A stretch of 5,218 bases of DNA, from the NCBI GenBank assembly GCA_032160945.1, contig JAVHTL010000187.1; one strand, written 5' to 3'. This document shows, in pieces, positions 1 through 5,218 of the stretch. A program made the position numbers and the translations under genes. Under the pieces are notes generated by a model. It saw only the letters and a list, made by a program, of their open reading frames with translations, was not told where the DNA came from and did no database searches. This stretch comes from Fervidibacter sp032160945 (GTDB lineage: Bacteria; Armatimonadota; Fervidibacteria; Fervidibacterales; Fervidibacteraceae). Every line of letters begins with the position of its first letter. Positions within the stretch are counted from its first letter, which is position 1.

Positions 1-28
1 CGTCTGCGCCTTGATGAGCCGTCATATG

Positions 29-130
29 TTTGTTGGTGGGCTTTGTAGGGCAGGGGCTCTGTCCCATGCCGACGAAATTTGAAAAGTCGGCGGGGCATGG
101 AAGCCCCGCCCTACATAAGTCACCAACAAA
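29..130. repeat. Long imperfect palindrome (REP/MITE-like element or structured 3' end)
   Basis: The outer arms TTTGTTGGTG (29-38) and CACCAACAAA (121-130) are perfect 10-bp inverted copies. Inside them, TGTAGGGC (44-51) pairs with GCCCTACA (108-115), GGGGCT (53-58) with AGCCCC (102-107), and GCCGAC (68-73) with GTCGGC (86-91), closing on an A-rich 12-nt loop at 74-85. Small bulges and a poorly paired stretch near 59-67 interrupt the stem. The nested, GC-rich arrangement fits a dispersed non-coding palindrome of the REP or small non-autonomous element kind. It lies about 90 bp past the stop of the leftward membrane-protein gene, so it could also stop or stabilise that transcript. I see no clear target-site duplication, and only one copy is present here, so repeat status is inferred. 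Confidence 0.65.
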
Positions 131-219
131 GTTTGTGGTAAAGAGCGTTGGAGAACAAGTTTGATGGATTGGGTTGGGTGCTTTTCGCAATTTGCTTAAG
201 GAAACGATGACGGACTAAA

Positions 220-1335
220 TCAGGCTGCTGATGTAACTTGCGCTCTCTTCAATTGCATCAACATCCACACGACAACCCCAATACCAGCAAGGAAAAGGAC
301 GATGAACAGTAAGATGATGCCCCATTGGGGTTGAACTGGGATTTTGCTCAAGTCAAAATTGGGAGCGTGACGAGCAATCAAAAGCGAGCGGAGTATAAAC
401 CTTGCTCCAGACATGCCAACAATCGTCAAGGCGATTGAAACCGTCGCAGCAAGAACCAATGGCATGGGTTGTTCCGCTCTTCGGCTCAGCCAAGCGAAGG
501 CTATGGCAAGCACTGATAAAACAACAGCGCCCCAAAGCAGAATTGTAGCCAAAAAGTTGCCACCTACAAATGCTTGCCAAATTTGTTTTTCATGAGTGAA
601 CAGGAAAAGGATGCCACCAAGGTAGTTGACCAATGTTGCTCCGATGAACCACGAAACTCCCGCTCCGAGAATTTGCTTCCCTTCATCAGGTCGGCTTCTC
701 ATCGCAATCGCTCCGTAAAGAGCAGAAATAAGACCTGCTACAGCAATCGCTCCCAAGAAAAAGTGAAGGAAACGGGGAAAGAGGGTCTGCTCCCAAATGT
801 TCAGGTTGAAATGAACACCTGGAGGACGCTCTTGCCAAATCTCCCACCAACGGAAAGGGGTCACCATTAGCGTGATGGCGTTGTTAAAGGCGAAAGCGAC
901 ATACAGGAACAAAATGGTGCTACCGATGATGACCCAACTTCGCCAACGAACTAATCCGTTGCTGGCGTAAGCGTAAATGCCGTAGTAGCCAAGCAGCAAA
1001 GCGATTATGACAAGAAACCAAGCCCAAGCAATCAGGATGGCTGCTGGGAAGAAAAGTTGACCGTAAAGCACCTGAAGGAAAAGGAGAGGGGCAATACCTG
1101 TCGTCATGGTGAAAGCCGTTGTCACTGGAAGGTAACCGACAATCCATCGGCGCAAAGGTTCGGACATTCTTTTGCTTATTTCGCCATAGGAAAGCAGCAC
1201 TAATCCACCGAGCGTCATGTCCATGAGGATGATGTGCAACACGAAGGTGACGAAAAACAAAACTTGGAGCAACCAAACTGGCGCTGGCAAAGGTATTGGT
1301 TCAAATGTTGGGATGAGAGACAAAGTTTCCTTCAT
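220..1335 (-). CDS. CydA-like nine-helix membrane protein (diverged cytochrome bd subunit I relative)
   Basis: This 371-residue, very hydrophobic protein has about nine membrane helices. Residues in this entry are numbered from a GTG at 1356, seven codons upstream of the ATG used here. The first helix carries H41 in the pattern HxxxMxMTLGG, resembling the CydA haem-ligand helix (HxxFVPLTLG). The second has a TTGI...LQxxYGQ stretch like CydA's TGIxxEFQFG region. A later helix starts RFLHFFLGA (H198), placed like the second CydA haem histidine. H182, H255 and H330 are further candidates. It is shorter than usual CydA (about 440-520 residues). The GRQPW motif, the FRxM haem-methionine motif and a long quinol loop are not visible, and no CydB lies next to it in the window. 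A quinol- or haem-linked electron-transfer role is inferred; bd-type oxygen reduction is unproven. I prefer the ATG at 1335, preceded by AAAGGGAGA, over the GTG at 1356, which lacks a ribosome site. Confidence 0.7.
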   Translation of the reverse strand: MKETLSLIPTFEPIPLPAPVWLLQVLFFVTFVLHIILMDMTLGGLVLLSYGEISKRMSEPLRRWIVGYLPVTTAFTMTTGIAPLLFLQVLYGQLFFPAAILIAWAWFLVIIALLLGYYGIYAYASNGLVRWRSWVIIGSTILFLYVAFAFNNAITLMVTPFRWWEIWQERPPGVHFNLNIWEQTLFPRFLHFFLGAIAVAGLISALYGAIAMRSRPDEGKQILGAGVSWFIGATLVNYLGGILFLFTHEKQIWQAFVGGNFLATILLWGAVVLSVLAIAFAWLSRRAEQPMPLVLAATVSIALTIVGMSGARFILRSLLIARHAPNFDLSKIPVQPQWGIILLFIVLFLAGIGVVVWMLMQLKRAQVTSAA

Positions 1336-1372
1336 TCTCCCTTTCACTCCCTTCACTCATTTTCTGGCTTAC

Positions 1373-1409
1373 GACAAAATTTTTAGAGAACGCCAACTCA
1401 AATTTTGTC
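1373..1409. repeat. Perfect 10-bp inverted repeat in the divergent intergenic region
   Basis: GACAAAATTT (1373-1382) and AAATTTTGTC (1400-1409) are exact inverted copies separated by 17 bp, with arm centres 27 bp apart. They sit between the divergent CydA-like gene and the DUF429-DUF309 operon. A related sequence, TTGACAAAATTTT, lies ahead of the ROK kinase at 3335-3347. The arrangement suits a two-site operator or paired -35 regions. The arms are AT-rich, so chance cannot be excluded. Confidence 0.5.
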
Positions 1410-1411
1410 AG
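1382..1411 (-). promoter_or_regulatory. Candidate sigma-70-type promoter for the CydA-like gene
   Basis: Read on the minus strand, CTGACA (1411-1406) is followed after 18 bp by TCTAAA (1387-1382). These resemble -35 and -10 boxes. The start codon at 1335 lies about 47 bases further on. The -35 box overlaps the right arm of the inverted repeat at 1373-1409, so a protein bound there could control this gene. The prediction rests on sequence similarity only, and no equally good promoter is visible for the plus-strand operon. Confidence 0.35.
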
Positions 1412-1435
1412 GGAAAACACCTAAAGTGACTGACG

Positions 1436-2410
1436 ATGACTGTGATGGGGATTGATTTGAGTGCAAGCGAAAAGAGAGCGAGCGGGGTTTGCATCTTGCG
1501 GAACATGAAGGTGAAAACTTTTCTGGCAAAATCGGATGAAGACCTGCTCAATTTTGCCCTTCAATTCCAACCGAAACTCGTAGCCATTGATGCACCGCTT
1601 TCGCTGCCGAAGGAAGGAAGCCTTCGCTCCTGCGACCGAGAACTCATTAGGCTCGGCATCAAAGTCCTCCCTGTGAATTTTGGAGCCATGAGGAAACTGA
1701 CCGAACGAGGCATTAGGTTGAAAATGAGTTTTGAAAGCAAAGGCTTCAGCGTTGTTGAAGTTTTCCCAGGCGGCGCTCAAGATTTGCTGGGTTTGCCGAG
1801 AAAACAAAAGGGGTTAGCGAAGTTAGTTGAAGGTTTGAAAAAAATTGGCTTGAAAGGTCTCAAACCTGATGCAACTCATGATGAAGTTGACGCTGCAACA
1901 GCATCGTTTGTTGGATGGATGTGGCTTAATGGTTTCTCTGAACTTGTAAGTGACGGTCAAGGTGGTGGCATAGTGATGCCGTTACCTTACCCGCTGAAGT
2001 TCATGGAAGGTGTAAGGCTTTACCGCAAGGGGTTTTATTGGCACGCCCATGAAGCATGGGAGGAAATTTGGCGAACCGCAAACGAGCCTTATCGCTCGTT
2101 TCTGAAAGGGCTAATTCAAATTGCAGCAGCGCTAATTCAATGTGACAGAAACAGATGGAACGGTGCTTTGAATTTGCTCAGCAGAGCGCAGCGATACTTG
2201 GAGAGTTGCCCCGAAAAACTTTGGGGTGTTGACCTGACCAACCTGCGTGAGCAAGTTGACGCTCTCAAAAACGAGGTCGCCAAAATTTCTTGCGGGCAAA
2301 AAGTAAGCCTCAACCGAAAACTTAAGCCAAGGATTTTGCCTGAAGGAATGCCGCTGTCGCAAAAGGAAAGGCTTAAGCGCTCAAAAAGGGATCTGCCTGT
2401 GAAGAGGTGA
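1436..2410 (+). CDS. DUF429-DUF309 fusion protein (predicted RNase H-fold domain plus HExWE helical domain)
   Basis: This is a 324-residue two-domain protein. Residues 1-165 match DUF429/COG2410, a predicted RNase H-fold nuclease family. It has MGIDLS near the start (D7), LVAIDAPLSLP (D52), CDRE (66-69), VVEVFPGGA (E108), and DEVDAATASFVGW with D149, E150 and D152, giving a plausible set of acidic metal ligands. Residues 185-258 match DUF309/COG1547: FYWHAHEAWEEIW (H203, H205, E206, E209, E210), then KGLIQIAAALI and a GALNLLSRAQRYLE helix. The tail at 294-324 is strongly basic. Neither domain has a firmly known function, so no reaction is assigned. The start has no good ribosome site; ATG 1436 or ATG 1445 (M4) would both serve. 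The next gene begins 6 bp downstream, so this leads an apparent three-gene operon. The fusion is the main oddity. Confidence 0.85.
   Translation: MTVMGIDLSASEKRASGVCILRNMKVKTFLAKSDEDLLNFALQFQPKLVAIDAPLSLPKEGSLRSCDRELIRLGIKVLPVNFGAMRKLTERGIRLKMSFESKGFSVVEVFPGGAQDLLGLPRKQKGLAKLVEGLKKIGLKGLKPDATHDEVDAATASFVGWMWLNGFSELVSDGQGGGIVMPLPYPLKFMEGVRLYRKGFYWHAHEAWEEIWRTANEPYRSFLKGLIQIAAALIQCDRNRWNGALNLLSRAQRYLESCPEKLWGVDLTNLREQVDALKNEVAKISCGQKVSLNRKLKPRILPEGMPLSQKERLKRSKRDLPVKR
2403..2410 (+). promoter_or_regulatory. Ribosome binding site for the GTG start at 2417
   Basis: AGAGGTGA overlaps the last codons and stop of the DUF429-DUF309 gene and lies 6 bases before GTG 2417. It supports this non-ATG start and translation closely linked to the upstream gene. 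Confidence 0.6.
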
Positions 2411-2416
2411 ACCGAA

Positions 2417-2878
2417 GTGTTTGAAATTGCTCGCCAATACATCAAGACGAGTTTGGTTTTCGCTGCAATAAGCGTGCTCTTGGGAATGCACATGATCGCA
2501 CAAAGGTTCAGCAATGAACCTAAACCGCTTCGCTGGCTTCCAACCGCTCACGGTCACATTTTCCTCGTCGGGTTCGTTACGATGATGATCATGGGAGTCG
2601 CCACCTGGATGTTCCCGCGCCCCAAGAGTGCTCGCTATTCGCCACTAATTTCGGAAATTTGCTACTGGCTCATCACCGTTGGCACGGCAGTTAGAGCAGT
2701 TGGCGAAATTGCTGCGAGTTACTCCACGCTCAAGTTTTGGCTTTGGCTTTCAGCAATTGGCGGTTTCGCTCAAGGCATTGCCATACTGCTCTTCATCGCC
2801 AACATTTGGACTCGCGTCGTCCCTGTGGGCAAATTGCTCAAGGAAGACAAAGAGCCGACACCGCAAAGGGGCGGATGA
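2417..2878 (+). CDS. Four-helix membrane protein with CcoN/NnrS-like histidine motif
   Basis: This 153-residue protein has four predicted membrane helices, at about 10-28, 44-66, 77-100 and 107-130, and a short charged, probably cytoplasmic tail. The second helix begins TAHGHIFLVGF and ends WMFPRP. This resembles the H-x-H...VG(W/F)...G...(F/L)PR signature at a haem-ligand helix of cbb3-type oxidase subunit I (CcoN) and NnrS proteins. H45 and H47 are candidate haem or metal ligands, with H25 in the first helix as a possible partner. True CcoN has about twelve helices or more, so this is a small homologue or look-alike and not a full oxidase. A role in membrane electron transfer or haem/metal sensing is inferred. 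The GTG start is backed by a strong ribosome site. Its stop overlaps the next gene's ATG by four bases. Confidence 0.7.
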   Translation: MFEIARQYIKTSLVFAAISVLLGMHMIAQRFSNEPKPLRWLPTAHGHIFLVGFVTMMIMGVATWMFPRPKSARYSPLISEICYWLITVGTAVRAVGEIAASYSTLKFWLWLSAIGGFAQGIAILLFIANIWTRVVPVGKLLKEDKEPTPQRGG

Positions 2879-3288
2879 ATGTGAAACGACTTGAACCTTT
2901 GCCTTTCAAAACAGCGAACGGGAAAATTGTCAAGCCTAACTGGCAGGTCGCAGTTGCGACCGTTTTCGTTTTCTTGCACGACGGTCATTGCTTTGCCTGC
3001 AAACGGGTTTGCCGACAATTTTCCGAGTGGCAAAATCAATTTGCTGAGTGGGATTCAAGAATTTGGTTTGTCTGGAGAGGCGACTTCATCCCTGAAAGTT
3101 GTCAAGGGGTTTTAGAGGTTGGAAAGGTGAGACAGGGTTGGCTTGAAGAAGACTCTGTCGGCGTTTTGGTTATTGACCGTTACGGCATCATTGTGAGCAA
3201 TTGGCTTGCGACCTCGGGAAAAGGTTTCCCGTCACCCGACGAAGTTTTGTCAACGGTCAAGCAAATCGCTTTGCAATGTCCTGAGTGA
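2875..3288 (+). CDS. Thioredoxin-fold protein with CxxC motif
   Basis: This 137-residue protein has a thioredoxin/redoxin layout. A beta strand VATVFVFLHDGH is followed by C39-F-A-C42, then a helix. Near the C-terminus there is a VGVLVIDRYGIIVSNW hairpin and the helix SPDEVLSTVKQIAL. C39 and C42 are the expected redox pair at the helix start. C46, C76 and C135 are extra cysteines. The residue before the last core strand, normally cis-proline, reads SVG with no proline, which is unusual for an active oxidoreductase. There is no signal peptide or membrane segment, so it is probably cytoplasmic. ATG 2875 forms an ATGA overlap with the upstream stop, suggesting translational coupling to the four-helix protein; GTG 2881 is an alternative start, with AAAGGGG at 2865-2871 upstream of both. 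The substrate is unknown; a partner role with the membrane protein is inferred. Confidence 0.7.
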   Translation: MNVKRLEPLPFKTANGKIVKPNWQVAVATVFVFLHDGHCFACKRVCRQFSEWQNQFAEWDSRIWFVWRGDFIPESCQGVLEVGKVRQGWLEEDSVGVLVIDRYGIIVSNWLATSGKGFPSPDEVLSTVKQIALQCPE

Positions 3289-3307
3289 GGGGTTGCAGAT
3301 GGTGAAT

Positions 3308-3324
3308 GGGCGCAGTTGGCGCCC
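3308..3324 (+). terminator. Short GC-rich hairpin between the thioredoxin-like and ROK genes
   Basis: GGGCGC (3308-3313) and GCGCCC (3319-3324) form a perfect 6-bp stem around an AGTTG loop, starting 20 bases after the upstream stop. No run of T follows, so it is a weak candidate for an intrinsic terminator. It may instead be an operator or a transcript-end stabiliser that separates the operon from the kinase gene. Confidence 0.3.
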
Positions 3325-3334
3325 TAAGACGCAA

Positions 3335-3347
3335 TTGACAAAATTTT
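3335..3347 (+). promoter_or_regulatory. TTGACA-containing element upstream of the ROK kinase
   Basis: TTGACA (3335-3340) is a perfect -35-type hexamer followed by AAATTTT. It shares TGACAAAATTT with the minus-strand right arm of the inverted repeat at 1373-1409. No good -10 box lies 16-18 bp downstream, so the element may be a regulator site or an activator-dependent promoter. A GAGGTGA ribosome site follows at 3357-3363, 7 bases before GTG 3371. Confidence 0.35.
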
Positions 3348-3370
3348 CGCTCGTGTGAGGTGAGTGAGCG

Positions 3371-4336
3371 GTGAGGCTTGCTTTGGCGATTGACCTTGGC
3401 GGGACAAAGGTAGCCACTGCAGTTGTGCGAGAGGACGGGACAATTGTTTCGCATGCTACCCGACCGACTGAAGCGCACAAGGGCGGTGAGTGGGTGCTAA
3501 GTCGCATTAAAGAGGCTGCGTTGGAAGCCTTTGAAAATAGCAAAATCCAACCGTCTCAGTTGACAGGCATCGGAATGGGAACTCCGGGCGTTGTTGACGC
3601 TGAACAAGGCATCATGCTTTCAGATGCGGTGAACATACCTGAGTGGAAGGGGCGAAATTTGAAGTCCGAGTTGGAACGGGTTTTGGGCATCCCCGCTTTC
3701 ATTGAAAACGATGCAAACGCTGCTGGATTGGGAGAATTCGTTTTCGGTGCGGGGAGAGGTGCTAAAAGCCTGATTCTGGTCACTTTGGGGACGGGAATTG
3801 GAGGCGCCGTCATCATAAATGGCGAACTAATTCATGGCGTTTCCTTCGCTGCGGGAGAACTCGGTCACATCTCCGTTGACCCCAACGGTCAAAGGTGCGG
3901 TTGCGGAAATTACGGCTGTATTGAACTTTACGCATCAGGTCCCGCAATTGCTCAACGAGCCCGCGAATATGTTTTGCGAGGCGTCAATACGAAACTGTCA
4001 ATGATGGCGTCGCCAGAGGAATTGACCGCCGAACATGTTGCACGCGCAGCGCAAGAGGGAGATTTTTTGGCTCAATCAATTTTGGCTGAAGCGGGCAAAT
4101 TGTTGGGAGTTGCTTTGGCTGGAATTGTCAACCTTCTCAACCCTGACCGCATCGTTATCGGTGGCGGTGTGGCTCAAGCGGGCGACTGGATTTTGGAACC
4201 CGTCCGTTGGGAAATCAAACGAAGGGCACTGCCAGACGCCACAAAAGTTTTGCAAGTTGTCCCATCCGCTTTGGGAACTAACGCTGGCATTCTGGGCGCC
4301 GCCGCTTTGGTCTTCCGATCGCTTCCAAGTTCATAG
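3371..4336 (+). CDS. glk: ROK-family sugar kinase, probable glucokinase
   Basis: This 321-residue ROK protein, of normal family length, should transfer the ATP gamma-phosphate to glucose or a related hexose in the cytoplasm. The N-terminal phosphate-binding motif is IDLGGTK (7-13), followed by GIGMGTPG (66-73). IENDANAA (111-118) holds the catalytic base D114 and sugar-binding N113. GTGIGGA (140-146) is the second phosphate motif. GELGH (162-166) and CGCGNYGCIE (176-185) supply the ROK zinc site (H166, C176, C178, C183) and sugar-contact residues E163, H166 and E185. IVIGGGV (261-267) is the late ATP-domain motif. There is no N-terminal DNA-binding domain, so it is a kinase and not a ROK repressor. 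The GTG start has a good GAGGTGA site 7 bases upstream. All key residues are present. Glucose specificity is likely from the zinc-motif context but not proven; fructose, mannose or N-acetylhexosamines are alternatives. Confidence 0.93.
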   Translation: MRLALAIDLGGTKVATAVVREDGTIVSHATRPTEAHKGGEWVLSRIKEAALEAFENSKIQPSQLTGIGMGTPGVVDAEQGIMLSDAVNIPEWKGRNLKSELERVLGIPAFIENDANAAGLGEFVFGAGRGAKSLILVTLGTGIGGAVIINGELIHGVSFAAGELGHISVDPNGQRCGCGNYGCIELYASGPAIAQRAREYVLRGVNTKLSMMASPEELTAEHVARAAQEGDFLAQSILAEAGKLLGVALAGIVNLLNPDRIVIGGGVAQAGDWILEPVRWEIKRRALPDATKVLQVVPSALGTNAGILGAAALVFRSLPSS

Positions 4337-4375
4337 TTAACCGCAACGAGTGCAAGGTGTGATTGCTGAGTGATA

Positions 4376-4407
4376 GATTGGCGGTGTGTAAAATCCCGCC
4401 CCCAATC
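4376..4407. terminator. Imperfect hairpin between the convergent ROK and aldo/keto reductase genes
   Basis: GATTG (4376-4380) pairs with CAATC (4403-4407), and GCGG (4381-4384) pairs with CCGC (4396-4399), leaving a three-C bulge and an 11-base loop. It lies in the 74-bp gap between two genes that run toward each other, where a shared terminator is expected. Neither side carries a clear T run, so this is a weak call. Confidence 0.3.
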
Positions 4408-4410
4408 ATC

Positions 4411-5218
4411 TCAATCTTTGCTTTGCTGGTTCAAAAGCGCAATGTCTTCGTCTTCCAACCTTAAACCCGATGCACTTGCGTTCTCTTCAAGTTGAGCAAT
4501 GTCAGACGCCCCGACGATTGCAGCGCTGACTACAGGCAAGCGCAAAACCCAAGCCAAAGCGATGTGACTCATCGGTCGCCCATACTTTTGAGCCAGTTGC
4601 TTGACAGTTTGCCAAATTCTTCGCTCCCTTTCCGTTACGCTTTCGCTTTGCCTGTCTCGGTGGGAACGAGCCCAAACGACAGGTGGATTTTCTGGCATCG
4701 GGTCTTTAGCCAAAAAGCCACCACCCATCGGGCTGTATGCCAAAATGCCGACACTTTCACTTTCGCAAAGGGGCACAAGTTCGCTCTCAATGCTCCTGTC
4801 AAGCAAACTGTATCGGACTTGGTTGGTTTCAAAGCGAGCCCAATTGTTTTTGTCCGAAAGCCAAAGCGACTTGCAAAGTTGCCAAGCAGCGAAGTTTGAA
4901 CAACCGATGTAAAGCACTTTGCCTTGCCTGACCAAGTCGTCAAGGGCTCTCAATGTTTCGTCAAGTGGAGTGTTTTCATCCCACCAGTGGACTTGGTAGA
5001 GGTCAATGTAGTCGGTTTGCAATCGTCGCAAACTCGCTTCAACTTGCCTGACAATGTGATAGCGGCTCAAACCTTCGTCGTTTTTGCCTTCGCCCATCCG
5101 CCCACGAACTTTGGTCGCCAACACGACTTGGTGGCGGATTCCCTTCAATGCTTTGCCGACTATTTCTTCGCTTCGTCCGCCGACATAAATGTTAGCAGTG
5201 TCAATGAGATTAATGCCC
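4411..5218 (-). CDS. Aldo/keto reductase, 5' end beyond the window
   Basis: The reading frame is open to the right edge, giving 268 visible residues. Roughly 45-55 N-terminal residues, including the first barrel strand, are missing. The TTG at 5148 is internal and not the start. Counting from the codon at 5217-5215, the catalytic tetrad is visible: D6 and Y11 in LIDTANIYVGG, K36 in LATKV, and H77 in LYQVHWWDENTPLDETL. Cofactor and barrel motifs follow: IGCSNF, FETNQVRYSLLDR and ILAYSPMGGGFL, then a C-terminal IVGAS segment that usually contacts the NADP phosphate region. It should reduce aldehydes or ketones, or oxidise alcohols, with NAD(P)H in the cytoplasm. The sequence resembles the broad YajO/YghZ-type bacterial branch, and the substrate cannot be read from it. 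It converges on the ROK kinase with a 74-bp gap. Confidence 0.93.
   Translation of the reverse strand, partial: GINLIDTANIYVGGRSEEIVGKALKGIRHQVVLATKVRGRMGEGKNDEGLSRYHIVRQVEASLRRLQTDYIDLYQVHWWDENTPLDETLRALDDLVRQGKVLYIGCSNFAAWQLCKSLWLSDKNNWARFETNQVRYSLLDRSIESELVPLCESESVGILAYSPMGGGFLAKDPMPENPPVVWARSHRDRQSESVTERERRIWQTVKQLAQKYGRPMSHIALAWVLRLPVVSAAIVGASDIAQLEENASASGLRLEDEDIALLNQQSKD

Noticed and set aside
1..48. Possible C-terminal end of an upstream gene in frame 1, ending at TAG 46-48
   Set aside because: Only about 15 codons are visible and the frame runs into the palindrome. Nothing recognisable is encoded, so it cannot be told from chance.
574..870. Plus-strand open frame opposite the CydA-like gene
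   Set aside because: It is antisense to a well-supported membrane protein, and its product is low-similarity and charged, with no recognisable domain.
1301..1360. 19-codon minus-strand frame from ATG 1360 overlapping the start of the CydA-like gene, as a leader peptide
   Set aside because: There is no ribosome site, no attenuator-like codon run and no associated hairpins. It probably exists by chance.
2737..2874. Upstream extension of the thioredoxin-like frame starting at ATG 2737
   Set aside because: It overlaps the four-helix membrane gene by over 130 bases in another frame. The extension is Arg/His/Gln-rich with no family resemblance, while ATG 2875 makes a normal ATGA overlap.
2875..3288. 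SCO-type copper chaperone, because of the C42xxxC46 spacing beside an oxidase-like gene
   Set aside because: SCO proteins need a conserved downstream histidine and a membrane anchor. Neither is visible here.
3371..4336. ROK-family transcriptional repressor (NagC/XylR type)
   Set aside because: The protein starts directly at the IDLGGTK kinase motif with no helix-turn-helix domain, and all catalytic residues are intact.
1..5218. CRISPR array, tRNA or rRNA gene, or insertion sequence
   Set aside because: No regularly spaced direct repeats, tRNA-like cloverleaf, rRNA signature or transposase frame is visible on either strand.

Overview
The window looks like an ordinary chromosomal stretch from a free-living bacterium. 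The base composition is moderate, genes are densely packed, and GTG starts are common (2417 and 3371). Nothing in it fixes the taxon. The long GTAGGGC...GCCCTAC palindrome at the left end resembles dispersed palindromic repeats I associate, from memory only, with deep-branching thermophile-type genomes such as Armatimonadota/Fervidibacteria. Treat that as a weak guess.

Layout. Positions 1-219 hold no convincing gene. There is a roughly 100-bp imperfect palindrome at 29-130, then about 90 bp of plain sequence. Next comes a minus-strand gene (220-1335) for a nine-helix membrane protein that resembles a shortened, diverged cytochrome bd subunit I (CydA-like). It is transcribed leftward from a short divergent intergenic region (1336-1435) that carries a perfect 10-bp inverted repeat and a candidate promoter. 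To the right, three tightly packed plus-strand genes form a likely operon: a DUF429-DUF309 fusion protein (1436-2410), a four-helix protein with a CcoN/NnrS-like histidine motif (2417-2878), and a thioredoxin-fold protein with a CxxC motif (2875-3288). The last two overlap by the ATGA arrangement typical of translational coupling. After an 82-bp gap with a small hairpin comes a ROK-family glucokinase-type sugar kinase (3371-4336). It is convergent with an aldo/keto reductase on the minus strand whose N-terminal part lies beyond the right edge (4411-5218).

How the genes may relate. The CydA-like protein, the four-helix histidine protein and the thioredoxin-like protein are all plausible parts of membrane redox chemistry. 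They sit on either side of one divergent control region, but this link is inferred from position only. The ROK kinase and aldo/keto reductase look like routine sugar and carbonyl metabolism and need not be tied to the rest.

Most notable observations: the in-frame fusion of a predicted RNase H-fold domain (DUF429) to the HExWE-type helical domain DUF309, with a possible internal start and a very basic tail; the orphan, motif-poor CydA relative; and a TGACAAAATTT element that recurs in two separate intergenic regions.
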